This document shows, piece by piece, positions 26,395 to 34,263 of a stretch of DNA of 45,141 nt. The notes under the pieces are model-generated. The model had not been told where the DNA came from and did no database searches. It was given only the letters and a program-made list of their open reading frames with translations. Location: the NCBI GenBank assembly GCA_019873655.1, contig JAIOAU010000022.1, positions 1 through 45,141 of the forward strand, in the 5' to 3' direction. Within the stretch, counting starts at the first letter, position 1; the number at the start of each line of letters is the position of its first letter. This stretch comes from Chloroflexota bacterium. GTDB lineage: Bacteria; Chloroflexota; Anaerolineae; Anaerolineales; Villigracilaceae. Position numbers and translations under genes: made by a program.

Positions 26395-27018
26395 CTATTC
26401 TATCGCAGGTTTGAGAATCAGACGGACGCGTTCGATGCGCGTATTTTCGACGGGAATGCCCAGTTCATCGAGGACTTCCTCCGGCCGGCCGGTAGCGCCC
26501 TCCGCCGCAGAGAGAATCATGCGAAGCGAGTCGCCTTGCCATTCCAGCGCCTGGATGAGAGGCCGCAGGTCGTAGGACTTGCCGCGCCGCTGACGCGGCA
26601 GGCTCTCCTTGGCCAGCAAATCCGCCGCCTTCCGCTCCAGCCCGGACCCCGCGCCGGCCTCCAACAGAACGACCCGATACTCCGCCGCGACGACCTGCGT
26701 CTGCAGGGCCGGGGCGCGCTCGGCGACCGGCGTCACGCTCAGGAGGGTCAGGCCGGGCGGCGCGGCGGCCTGGATGGAGTCGAGGGCCGGGGGCGGCGAG
26801 TCGTCCGTCTCCAGCCAGACGTCCACGATTTCCTCCCGTCCGACGAAGCCGAGCGGCAGGGCGGCCGCGATCTGGATTTTCGGCTGCGGGTGAAAGCCCT
26901 GGCTGTAGGCCAGCGGCAGGCCGGCCCGCCGCAAGGTCCGCTCCCAAATCTTGTGCAGGTCGAGGTGACCGATGTACCGCAGGGGGCCGGTCTTGGCAAA
27001 GGTGATTCGCAGTCTCAT
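26395..27018 (-). CDS. Radical SAM-associated protein, DUF2344/TIGR03936 family
   Basis: The 207-residue protein begins MRLRITFAKTGPLRYIGHLD, and RRAGLPLAYSQGFHPQPKI is the family hallmark. It is almost always encoded beside, or fused to, the TIGR03960-type radical SAM protein, as here (the enzyme gene is two genes upstream). The function is unknown; a role in RNA or ribosome-related modification has been proposed from context in other bacteria. Its ATG overlaps the stop of the small membrane protein by 4 bp (ATGA). Confidence 0.88.
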   Translation of the reverse strand: MRLRITFAKTGPLRYIGHLDLHKIWERTLRRAGLPLAYSQGFHPQPKIQIAAALPLGFVGREEIVDVWLETDDSPPPALDSIQAAAPPGLTLLSVTPVAERAPALQTQVVAAEYRVVLLEAGAGSGLERKAADLLAKESLPRQRRGKSYDLRPLIQALEWQGDSLRMILSAAEGATGRPEEVLDELGIPVENTRIERVRLILKPAIE

Positions 27019-27377
27019 CGCTTCGGCTTTTTCAGGCGGGGGAGGAGCCAGCCGCCCAGGGCGCTGAATCCGACCGCGGCCAGCACCCCGGCCAGGCCGA
27101 AGACCGGCCCCGCTTTGCCCTCCTGCCAGAGAATCAGGAGGATGGCGGCGGCGACCAGGCCCGCCGCGACCGCCGTCCCCAGGCCGTGGTAGGGGCGCAT
27201 CCAGCGCGCCAGCAGGCCGACGGTCAGGGCGGTCAGGCACAAGAGGGGCAGCATCGTCCACTGGCTGACCGGGATCAGTTTGCCCAGCAGGGCGTTGAAG
27301 GTCAGGGCGCCCATGAAGATCAGGAGACCTCCCGGAATGCCCACGAAGAGATAAGAAAGGATGGCGTGGCTTTTCAT
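27015..27377 (-). CDS. Small membrane protein of unknown function
   Basis: The 120-residue protein has four predicted membrane helices (about residues 7-28, 38-58, 66-85 and 90-110) and a basic tail RLKKPKR. It resembles no family I recognise. It overlaps the genes on both sides by 4 bp each, so it is translationally coupled between the radical SAM enzyme and its DUF2344 partner, which are usually adjacent or fused. Confidence 0.75.
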   Translation of the reverse strand: MKSHAILSYLFVGIPGGLLIFMGALTFNALLGKLIPVSQWTMLPLLCLTALTVGLLARWMRPYHGLGTAVAAGLVAAAILLILWQEGKAGPVFGLAGVLAAVGFSALGGWLLPRLKKPKR

Positions 27378-29335
27378 GTCGCAAAGGAAGAATCACCGAC
27401 GGCTGAATCGCTGAGCGCCGGCTTCTTTGGGCTTTTCACTTCCGGGCATTTCCAATACAGGCCGGGGTGAGCGCGGCGCTCGTCGGCAAAGGCCGGCAGG
27501 ATGCCGCAGGCGTAGCAGTTCTCGCGGCAGTCGGCGCGGATTTCGCCAGCCAGCGAGCGGCGGTAGTCTTCGAGCAGGTACTTCTTGCGCACCCCGCTGG
27601 AGATGTGATCCCAGGGGAAGCGTTCGTCGGGGCGGCGCGGCCGGTGGGTGTAGAAGGCCGGGTCGAGGCCGCAGGCGGCGAAGGCGGAGGTCCAGGCGTC
27701 GAAGCGCAGTTGGTCGCCCCAGGCGTCGAATTTGGCGCCGTTCCGCCAGGCGGCCAGGATGACCGCCCCCAGGCGGCGGTCGCCGCGCGACAGCCAGGCC
27801 TCCAGCAGAGTCTCCTCCGGCTCGGTCCAGGAGAGTTTGATGCTGCGGTCGCGCAGTTGACGCTTGAGCAAGTCCTGCTTGAGGCGGATTTGCGCCTCGG
27901 TGTCCATGGCGGCCCACTGGAAGGGGGTGTGCGGCTTGGGGATGAAGGTGCTCACGCCGGCGTGCAGTTTGGCCCGGCCGCCGAGCGCCCGCCGCCCCTC
28001 GGCCAGGACGCGCTTGCACAGGTCGGCGATGGCCTGCACGTCTTCGAGCGTCTCCGAGGGATGGCCGATCATGAAGTAGAGTTTGAGGGTCGTCCAGCCG
28101 CGGGCGAAGATTTCGCGGGCGGCGGCCAGGATTTGTTCGTCGGGAATGAATTTGTTGATGATGCGGCGCATGCGTTCGCTGGCGGCCTCGGGGGCCAGGG
28201 TGAAGCCGCCGGCGCGGCGGTCTTTCAGCCTTTCCATCAAGTCCACCGAGACGGTGTCGATGCGCAGCGAGGGCAGCGAGACGGTGAGATGGCGTCCGGC
28301 GAACTGTTCGCCGATGGCCGTCACCAGATCGAGGATGGGGGTGTAGTCGGAGGAGGAAAGCGAGAGGAGCGCCAGTTCTTCGAGGCCGGTGGCGCGGACG
28401 GCGGCCTCGGCCGCGGCGACGATTTCGTCCACGCTCCGCTCGCGCACCGGACGGGTGATCATGCCGGCGTGGCAGAAGCGGCAGCCGCGCGTGCAGCCGC
28501 GCATGATCTCGATGGCCAGGCGGTTGTGGACAATGTCGATGTTGGGGACGAGGAAACGCGTCGGCGGGGGCGGCAGGCGGGCGACCATGCGCTTCAGAAT
28601 CACCGACGGCGCGTCGGGGAGGGTGGGCGTCACGGCCCGGATCGTTCCATCGTCGAAGTAAGCGACATCGTAGAAACGCGGGACGTAGACGCCAGGGAGG
28701 CGCGCCAGTTCTCGAAGCAACTTCTCCCGGTTGAAAGTTGAAGGTCGAACGTCGCCGACTTTTGAACTTTGACTTTTGACGCGCTGAACGGCATCCAGAA
28801 TCTCGTGGATGACTTCCTCGCCTTCGCCGATGACGAACGCGTCGATGAAATCGGCCATCGGTTCGGGGTTGAAGCAGGCGTGTCCGCCGGCGATGACCAG
28901 AGGGTGCGAGTCATCGCGCTCGGCCGAACGCAACGGCAGGCCGGCCAGGTCGAGGGCGTTCAGGACGTTGGTGTAGAGGGTCTCGTAAGGCAGGCTGAAG
29001 CCGATCAGGTCGAAGTCGGCCAGGGCGCGCTTGCTTTCCAGCGAATAGAGCGGGATGCCGTTGGCCCGCATTTTCGCTTCCATGTCGAGCCAGGGGAGAT
29101 AGGCGCGCTCGGCCAGGGCGTCGGGGCGGGCGTTGACCAGGTCGTAGAGAATCTGCAGGCCGAGGTTCGAGACGCCGATGTCGTAGATGTCGGGGAAGAC
29201 GAAGGCCATGCGCACCGCGACCGAGTCCCAGTCCTTGACGACCGAATGGAGTTCGCCCCCGACGTAGCGGCCGGGCTTTTGGACGGTCAACAGGACCCGC
29301 TCCAGACGGGCTTCGATTTCGGCAGGGGAAAGCAT
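27374..29335 (-). CDS. B12-binding-domain radical SAM protein, TIGR03960 family
   Basis: The 653-residue protein has an N-terminal cobalamin-binding-like domain (about 1-190, with VAVRMAFVFPDIYDIGVSNLG and FDLIGFSLPYETLYTNVLN). A radical SAM core follows with CTRGCRFC as the 4Fe-4S-binding CxxxCxxC, then a C-terminal region with CRENCYACGI, a possible second cluster site. The reaction is unknown. The linker between the two N-terminal domains contains eight 7-bp units (28730-28785) encoding VKSQSSKVGDVRPSTFNREK. The start at 29335 is preceded by TATAAT at 7 nt and no Shine-Dalgarno, so the message is probably leaderless. It heads a three-gene operon with ATGA overlaps. Confidence 0.9.
   Translation of the reverse strand: MLSPAEIEARLERVLLTVQKPGRYVGGELHSVVKDWDSVAVRMAFVFPDIYDIGVSNLGLQILYDLVNARPDALAERAYLPWLDMEAKMRANGIPLYSLESKRALADFDLIGFSLPYETLYTNVLNALDLAGLPLRSAERDDSHPLVIAGGHACFNPEPMADFIDAFVIGEGEEVIHEILDAVQRVKSQSSKVGDVRPSTFNREKLLRELARLPGVYVPRFYDVAYFDDGTIRAVTPTLPDAPSVILKRMVARLPPPPTRFLVPNIDIVHNRLAIEIMRGCTRGCRFCHAGMITRPVRERSVDEIVAAAEAAVRATGLEELALLSLSSSDYTPILDLVTAIGEQFAGRHLTVSLPSLRIDTVSVDLMERLKDRRAGGFTLAPEAASERMRRIINKFIPDEQILAAAREIFARGWTTLKLYFMIGHPSETLEDVQAIADLCKRVLAEGRRALGGRAKLHAGVSTFIPKPHTPFQWAAMDTEAQIRLKQDLLKRQLRDRSIKLSWTEPEETLLEAWLSRGDRRLGAVILAAWRNGAKFDAWGDQLRFDAWTSAFAACGLDPAFYTHRPRRPDERFPWDHISSGVRKKYLLEDYRRSLAGEIRADCRENCYACGILPAFADERRAHPGLYWKCPEVKSPKKPALSDSAVGDSSFAT
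28730..28785. repeat. Eight 7-bp units inside the radical SAM gene
   Basis: Units on the + strand: GTTGAAA, GTTGAAG, GTCGAAC, GTCGCCG, ACTTTTG, AACTTTG, ACTTTTG, ACGCGCT. They fall at the linker between the B12-binding-like and radical SAM domains. Local GC is lower than in the flanks. Confidence 0.75.
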
Positions 29336-29342
29336 GGGGAGA

Positions 29343-29348
29343 ATTATA
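29343..29348 (-). promoter_or_regulatory. -10 box giving a leaderless radical SAM mRNA
   Basis: TATAAT on the minus strand is followed by 7 bases and then the ATG at 29335. Transcription would start at or next to the A of the start codon. Confidence 0.6.
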
Positions 29349-29389
29349 ACAAAGTTCGTCCGATTAAGCGCTGCTTGGAGCGGAGGCGA

Positions 29390-29426
29390 AATCAAAGGCC
29401 GGAGATGGAACGGTCATCTCCGGCCT
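29390..29426 (-). terminator. Terminator after the DegV operon
   Basis: Arms AGGCCGGAGATG (29396-29407) and CATCTCCGGCCT (29415-29426) pair perfectly. On the minus strand they are followed by TTGATTTC. The hairpin is 22 bp past the degV stop and before the radical SAM promoter. Confidence 0.75.
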
Positions 29427-29448
29427 GGAATTTTGTCCCAAGATTAAG

Positions 29449-30288
29449 TCATCGCGCCTCGACGGGCACGGCGGCAAAGCCCAGCCCGTTCGGCCCGACA
29501 TGTGTGCCGATGGCCGTGGTCACGTTGACCACCAGCACCAGGCTGTTGACCCGCTGTTTGACCTCGTCCACCAGACGGCGGGCGGCGGCTTCGGCGTTGG
29601 TGTGCAGCACCGCCAGGCGTTCCAGCGGCCCCCAGGAATCGAGCGTTTCGATCAGGCGCTCGATTCCTTGCAGGCGGGTGCGCGCCTGTCCCAGCCGATG
29701 GACGACGCCGTAGCGCAGTTCGACCAGCGGCTGAAGGTGCAGCAGGCTGCCGATCATCGCCCTGGCCCACGAGACGCGCCCGCTGCGGCGGACGTATTCG
29801 ATGGTGTCGAGCAGCGCCGCCACCCGCACCCGCCGGCGCACGCTTTCGATGACGGCCAGCGCTTCTTTCAGCAGGACGCCGCGGGCGATCGCCTCGGCCG
29901 CCGCCAGCACCTGGAAGCCGATGCCCAGGCTCAACTGCCCCGAGTCGATCACGTGGACGCGCTGATCGAATTCCTGAGCGGCCAGCCGGGCGGCGTTGAA
30001 CGTGCCGCTCAGGTTGTTGGGCGGATGGATCGAGAGCACGTGCGTCGCGCCGGCCCGGAACAATTTCTCGTAGCGTTGTTGAAAGGCGCCCACCGAAGGC
30101 GCCGAGGTGGTCGGCGGCGGATTCAACCTCGGCAGCCATTCATAGAATTGTTCGCGGGTGATGTCCACGCCATCGGCGTAACTTTTGCCTTCGATGTTGA
30201 TGAGATTAGGCACGACTTCGATGCCGTATTGGGCCTGTAAATCGGCCGGAATATCTGCGGTGCTGTCGGTAACCAGGCCAATGTTCAT
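29449..30288 (-). CDS. DegV family protein (FakB-like fatty acid-binding)
   Basis: The 279-residue protein has the DegV fold: VTDSTADIPADL at residues 6-17, PPTTSAPSVGAFQQRYE around residue 58, SIHPPNNLSGTFNAAR near residue 86, and IDSGQLSLGIGF. In Gram-positives such proteins (FakB) present a fatty acid to FakA for phosphorylation. A fakA homologue lies two genes upstream, which makes that role likely. A second DegV gene ends 2 bp before this one starts, so the two are co-transcribed paralogues and may favour different acyl chains. AGAGGTG precedes the start. Confidence 0.9.
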   Translation of the reverse strand: MNIGLVTDSTADIPADLQAQYGIEVVPNLINIEGKSYADGVDITREQFYEWLPRLNPPPTTSAPSVGAFQQRYEKLFRAGATHVLSIHPPNNLSGTFNAARLAAQEFDQRVHVIDSGQLSLGIGFQVLAAAEAIARGVLLKEALAVIESVRRRVRVAALLDTIEYVRRSGRVSWARAMIGSLLHLQPLVELRYGVVHRLGQARTRLQGIERLIETLDSWGPLERLAVLHTNAEAAARRLVDEVKQRVNSLVLVVNVTTAIGTHVGPNGLGFAAVPVEAR

Positions 30289-30289
30289 G

Positions 30290-31102
30290 TCACCTCTCGA
30301 AAGATTTCTCGACCACGATCAGACCGATGCTTTGCGGGCCGAGCAGGGCCGCCAGATGCGCGTTCATGTTGTGTTCGGTGAAGCGCGTTTCGGGGAAGAA
30401 TTCCTGGACGTATTCGCGCAGGGGACGGGTGCGGAGCGTGTCGTGATTGACGCCGCGCATCAGGGCGATGTGATAGGGGCGATCGAATTCGCTGATGAAT
30501 TCCTGAAAGGACTCGAACAGATGGCGTTGGGTGCGCACTTTTTCCATCGGCATCAGGCGGCCTTCTTCCAGCGAGAAGATGGGCATCAGTCCGAGCATTT
30601 CGCCGACGACGGCCTGGGCGGGCGTCAGATGACCGGCCTCGGTCAGGTAGGTCAATTCGGGAATGCAGAGGAGCAGGTACAGGCGGGGAATGGCCGAGCG
30701 CACCCGCGCCTCGACCTCGGCCAGCGACGCCCCCGCCGCGGCCGCCTCGGCCGCCGCCTGCACCAGCAAGCCCAAGCCGGCCGCGGTCGTCCCCGAATCG
30801 ACCACCTCGATTTCCGCATGCTTGTTGCAGCCCGCCGCCGCCCGACGGGCGTGCTCGGCCGCCGGACTCAGCGAAGCCGCCAGCGTGACGGCCAGAATGG
30901 CGTCGTATTCGCGGCCCAGTTCGCCGAAGAAACGGGCGAAATCCTGGACGGTCGGCGGGGTGATCCTCGGCCGGGGGGCAGGGGTTTCCTCTTGCGCCGC
31001 GTTCTGTAAACGGAACGGCACCAGATAGACCCGGTCCTGGCCGGGAAAATCGGGCCGGGTGAATTGGGCGGTGCTGTCGGTGAGAATACAAACTCGGGCC
31101 AT
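30290..31102 (-). CDS. DegV family protein (second FakB-like paralogue)
   Basis: The 270-residue paralogue has ILTDSTAQFTRPDF at the N-terminus, ITPPTVQDFARFFGEL, TLAASLSPAAEHARRAA and VDSGTTAAGLGLLV. The ligand-binding region differs from its neighbour: the usual SGTFN after the serine turn is replaced by SLSPAAEH, so fatty acid specificity may differ. It lies between fakA (51 bp) and the other degV gene (1 bp gap). Confidence 0.88.
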   Translation of the reverse strand: MARVCILTDSTAQFTRPDFPGQDRVYLVPFRLQNAAQEETPAPRPRITPPTVQDFARFFGELGREYDAILAVTLAASLSPAAEHARRAAAGCNKHAEIEVVDSGTTAAGLGLLVQAAAEAAAAGASLAEVEARVRSAIPRLYLLLCIPELTYLTEAGHLTPAQAVVGEMLGLMPIFSLEEGRLMPMEKVRTQRHLFESFQEFISEFDRPYHIALMRGVNHDTLRTRPLREYVQEFFPETRFTEHNMNAHLAALLGPQSIGLIVVEKSFER

Positions 31103-31153
31103 ACGCTGCGCTTCCCGACCAGGAAGAAGGCGGTTGAAAGCCGCGTCGGAATT

Positions 31154-32827
31154 CTACTCGATCGAAATGATGAACTGATAATGGGGCTGGCCGCCGTCCT
31201 GCAATTCGATTTCCTGCGCCGGATAGGCCGCCCGAATGACATCGGCGATGCGGTTGGCTTCGCCCGGAGAAAGGTCCTCTCCATAGAAGAGGGTGATGAG
31301 TTCGTAGTCGGAGGCGTTGGCCTTTTCGAGCAAGCCCAGGCAGGCTTCTTCGACCGAGGCGGCCGAGAGCGCCAGTTTGCCGTTCAGCAGGGCGATCGTC
31401 TGGCCTTTTTCGACTTCCACGCCGTCGATTTCGACCGAGCGCGTGGCGGTGGTCACCTCGCCGCACAGCACGCTTTCCATCGCCTTGTTCATCTTGGCGA
31501 CCACCGTTTCGATCTCGCCATCCGGGTTCAAATGCATCATCGCCGTCAGACCCTGGGGGATGTTGCGGCTGGGGACGATGTGAACCTGCTTGACGGTCAC
31601 CTCGCTGGCCTGCTGGGCCGCCAGGATGATGTTCTTGTTGTTGGGCAGGATGATGATTTTGTCGGTGGGCAGATTTTCGAACGCGTCCAAGATGTCTTTG
31701 GTGGACGGATTCATCGTCTGCCCGCCCTCGACGATGGCGGCCACGCCCAAACTGGCGAAGACGCGCGAGATGCCCATCCCCGGCGAGACGGCCACGACGG
31801 CGATCTGCCCCGGCTCGACCGGGGTCAGTTCGAGGCGTTCGGCCCCGCCCTTGCGTTCGATCTGATCCATCTGGGCCAGCAGATTCTCCATGGCCACTTT
31901 GGTGATGGTGCCCAGCCCCATGACGTAATCGATCGGCTCGTACCGTTTTTCGGTCGGCACGTGAATGTGCATGCGGTACATCCCCTCGCCCTCACCGATC
32001 TGGATGGACGTGCCCATCTCTTCGAGAGCGGCGTAGAATTTTTGCAAGTCGAGGGTCTGGCGCGGCACGAAATCGACCACCACTTCGTAGTCCTGGCCGG
32101 GTTCGATGGCTTCCATGGCATTCTCCAGTTTCATGGCCGAGAGCGGCTGGACGCTGGCGACGGGCGCATCCAGCGGCTCGCCCAACGCGAAGCGCAGCAT
32201 GCCTTCGAGAATATAGAACAGCCCTTTGCCGCCCGAATCGACCACTCCCGCCTGCTTGAGGACGGGCAACAGTTCGGGGGTGCGCTGGACGGAGGCGTCG
32301 GCTGCCGGGACGATGCGGGCCAGAATCTCGTACGGGTCCTGCGTCTCCTGGAGGGCGGCTTCGGCGGCCGCGGCGACATCCTTGGCGACGGTCAGGATCG
32401 TCCCCTCCACCGGCCGGACGACGCCCTTGTAGGCCGTGTCGCGGGCCTCGGCCAGGGCGCGCACCAGGGCGGGGCCGTCGAGGATTTCTTGATCGTGGAG
32501 GGCGCGCGCAAATCCGCGCCAGAGTTGCGAGAGAATGACGCCCGAGTTGCCGCGGGCGCCCATCAGCGCCCCTTGCGAGACCGCCCCGGCCATTTGCCCG
32601 ATCGAGCGGTGCGCCAGGTCGTCGATTTCGTTGTAGGCCGATTGCATGGTCAGGACCATGTTCGTGCCGGTGTCGCCATCGGGGACGGGGAAGACGTTCA
32701 GCGCGTTGACTGTCTGCTGGTTGGCCCGCAGCCAGGTCAGCCCTGCCTCGACGAGTTTTTTGAGCACTTGCCCATCGACCGGCGTGGAGCGTATCTTCTC
32801 CAGCCGCGTTTGAACATCCGGATTCAT
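31154..32827 (-). CDS. fakA: Fatty acid kinase catalytic subunit FakA (DAK2 domain)
   Basis: The 557-residue cytoplasmic kinase has an N-terminal DhaL-like nucleotide-binding domain (about 1-205) with NVFPVPDGDTGTNM (Asp ligands for Mg) and GARGNSGVILSQ. A middle domain follows, then a C-terminal DegV-like domain with ILPNNKNIILAAQQA. FakA phosphorylates fatty acids bound to FakB to give acyl-phosphate for phospholipid synthesis by PlsX/PlsY. The two DegV genes downstream are its probable partners. AGGAGATTTTATAAGGT precedes the start. Confidence 0.93.
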   Translation of the reverse strand: MNPDVQTRLEKIRSTPVDGQVLKKLVEAGLTWLRANQQTVNALNVFPVPDGDTGTNMVLTMQSAYNEIDDLAHRSIGQMAGAVSQGALMGARGNSGVILSQLWRGFARALHDQEILDGPALVRALAEARDTAYKGVVRPVEGTILTVAKDVAAAAEAALQETQDPYEILARIVPAADASVQRTPELLPVLKQAGVVDSGGKGLFYILEGMLRFALGEPLDAPVASVQPLSAMKLENAMEAIEPGQDYEVVVDFVPRQTLDLQKFYAALEEMGTSIQIGEGEGMYRMHIHVPTEKRYEPIDYVMGLGTITKVAMENLLAQMDQIERKGGAERLELTPVEPGQIAVVAVSPGMGISRVFASLGVAAIVEGGQTMNPSTKDILDAFENLPTDKIIILPNNKNIILAAQQASEVTVKQVHIVPSRNIPQGLTAMMHLNPDGEIETVVAKMNKAMESVLCGEVTTATRSVEIDGVEVEKGQTIALLNGKLALSAASVEEACLGLLEKANASDYELITLFYGEDLSPGEANRIADVIRAAYPAQEIELQDGGQPHYQFIISIE

Positions 32828-32852
32828 ACCTTATAAAATCTCCTATCAGGAA

Positions 32853-33209
32853 TTAATCGGCGTTGCTAACGCGCAGGCCCTGAATATGCACGTTGACTGC
32901 TTTGACCGGCATACCGATGGCCTTCTCGACCTGGTACTTGACCGTGTTCGCCACGCTGGCCGCTACCGAGGTGATGCGCGTGCCGTATTCGACGATGATG
33001 TGGATATCGATGCAAATCCCCTCGTCGTCGTAGGCGACCGAGATGCCATGCGCCGGTTCGCGCGTGATGGTAGCCGCCAGCCCTTCGGCCAGATTCTTGG
33101 GAGCCAGCCCGACCACCCCGTAGGAGGTCAACGTGGCGTGATAGGCAATCGTCGCCACCGCTTTGGGTGAAATATGAATCGAACCCAGTGTTGTCGTTTC
33201 TTCGCCCAT
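32853..33209 (-). CDS. Asp23/Gls24 family envelope stress response protein
   Basis: The 118-residue protein has the Asp23 signature: GSIHISPKAVATIAYHATLTSYGVVGL near the N-terminus and VDIHIIVEYGTRITSVAASVANTVKY in the second half. Such proteins lie at the membrane or cell wall and are often encoded next to fakA, as here (25 bp upstream of it). Its position as first gene of the fakA-degV-degV operon is the standard Firmicutes-like order. Confidence 0.92.
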   Translation of the reverse strand: MGEETTTLGSIHISPKAVATIAYHATLTSYGVVGLAPKNLAEGLAATITREPAHGISVAYDDEGICIDIHIIVEYGTRITSVAASVANTVKYQVEKAIGMPVKAVNVHIQGLRVSNAD

Positions 33210-33245
33210 AGTCTTACCTCACGTGTAATTATATTAACACCCGGC

Positions 33246-33275
33246 TTGCACAAGGATGCGTTTCTGTGGTAAAAT
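33246..33275 (+). promoter_or_regulatory. Promoter of rpmB
   Basis: TTGCAC (33246-33251) and TAAAAT (33270-33275) are 18 bp apart. A small leader hairpin (GCCTG and CAGGC) lies at 33281-33296. On the opposite strand TATAAT-like bases at about 33227-33232 could serve the Asp23 operon. Confidence 0.7.
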
Positions 33276-33328
33276 ACGCCGCCTGCGAAAACAGGCCTGT
33301 ACCATCTGGCAAGAAAGGAAGTCCTGAC

Positions 33329-33511
33329 ATGGCAAAGTGCGCTCACTGTGGAAAGACAACCACTTTCGGGAATGCGGTCTCTTTCTCGAAGCGGAACACC
33401 AACCGTCCCTTCCGCCCCAACCTGCAAAAGGTGACCATCATCGAGAACGGGCGCAAGGTGCAGAAGGTGTTGTGCGCCAAGTGCATTCGCACGCTGGCGA
33501 AGACCTCGTAA
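33329..33511 (+). CDS. rpmB: 50S ribosomal protein L28
   Basis: The 60-residue L28 begins MAKCAHCGKTTTFGNAVSFS and contains RPNLQKV and the C-terminal CAKCIRTL. The two CxxC pairs (CAHC and CAKC) form a zinc ribbon, so this is the zinc-containing C+ form. The start at 33329 is chosen by GGAAGTCCTGAC upstream and homology; a longer in-frame start 21 codons earlier lies over the promoter leader. Confidence 0.96.
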   Translation: MAKCAHCGKTTTFGNAVSFSKRNTNRPFRPNLQKVTIIENGRKVQKVLCAKCIRTLAKTS

Positions 33512-33540
33512 TTTAATCTGGTAAGGTTTTTCCAACGAAG

Positions 33541-33569
33541 ATCGCGGCGCAAGCCGTGATTTTTGTTTT
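33541..33569 (+). terminator. Rho-independent terminator of rpmB
   Basis: ATCGCGGC and GCCGTGAT pair (one G-U) around a GCAA tetraloop, followed by TTTTGTTTT. It reaches the stop codon of the convergent rpe gene. Confidence 0.9.
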
Positions 33570-34248
33570 AATTCGCCGCCGGGGGCGTCTTTCCTTCGAG
33601 GGCGGCGCGCAGGGCGCGGACGCCGGCCGCCGCGCCCTCGGGATGGTTGAACACCGCGCTGGCCGCTACGAAAGCCGTCGCGCCCGCCTCCCGGACCTGC
33701 CGGATGTTGACCGCCGAGATGCCGCCGTCCACCTCCAGCCAGGCGGAGGAGGGGGCCGCGTCCAGCATTTGCCGCGCCTGCCTCACCTTGGGAAGCGTCT
33801 CGGCCATGAAGGCCTGCCCGGAATAACCGGGGTGGACGGTCATGACCAGGACCAGATCGACCAGCGGGATGGCCGCCGCCAGGCGGTCGATCGGGGTGGC
33901 CGGGTTCAGGGTCACGCCGGGCTGGCATCCCAGGGCGGCGATGGCCTGCAGCGTCGCGTTCAGGTCGGCGCAGGCCTCGACGTGGACGGTCAGGCGTGAG
34001 GCCCCGGCGCGGGCGAACGCCTCGATCAGCCGCTCGGGCCGCTCGACCATCAGATGGACGTCCAGCGGCAGGCGGGTGGCGCGGCGGCAGGCTTCGACGA
34101 TGAACGGCCCCATCGTCAGGTTGGGGACGAAATGGCCGTCCATCACATCCACGTGAATCCAATCCGCGCCGGCGGCTTCGCAGGCGGCAATCTCCTCGCC
34201 TAGGCGGGTAAAATCGGCGGAAAGGATGGAAGGGGCGAGGATGTACAT
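33568..34248 (-). CDS. rpe: Ribulose-phosphate 3-epimerase
   Basis: This 226-residue TIM-barrel enzyme interconverts ribulose 5-phosphate and xylulose 5-phosphate in the pentose phosphate pathway. Signatures: LAPSILSADFTRLGEEI at the N-terminus, WIHVDVMDGHFVPNLTMGP (metal-binding His and Asp), LDVHLMVERP, VHPGYSGQAFM and LEVDGGISAVN (catalytic Asp and phosphate loop). It follows the Ser/Thr kinase gene by 15 bp and is probably in the same transcript, an arrangement seen in Gram-positives where a PrkC-type kinase precedes rpe. Confidence 0.96.
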   Translation of the reverse strand: MYILAPSILSADFTRLGEEIAACEAAGADWIHVDVMDGHFVPNLTMGPFIVEACRRATRLPLDVHLMVERPERLIEAFARAGASRLTVHVEACADLNATLQAIAALGCQPGVTLNPATPIDRLAAAIPLVDLVLVMTVHPGYSGQAFMAETLPKVRQARQMLDAAPSSAWLEVDGGISAVNIRQVREAGATAFVAASAVFNHPEGAAAGVRALRAALEGKTPPAAN

Positions 34249-34263
34249 CGGCGGGGCGAAGAG

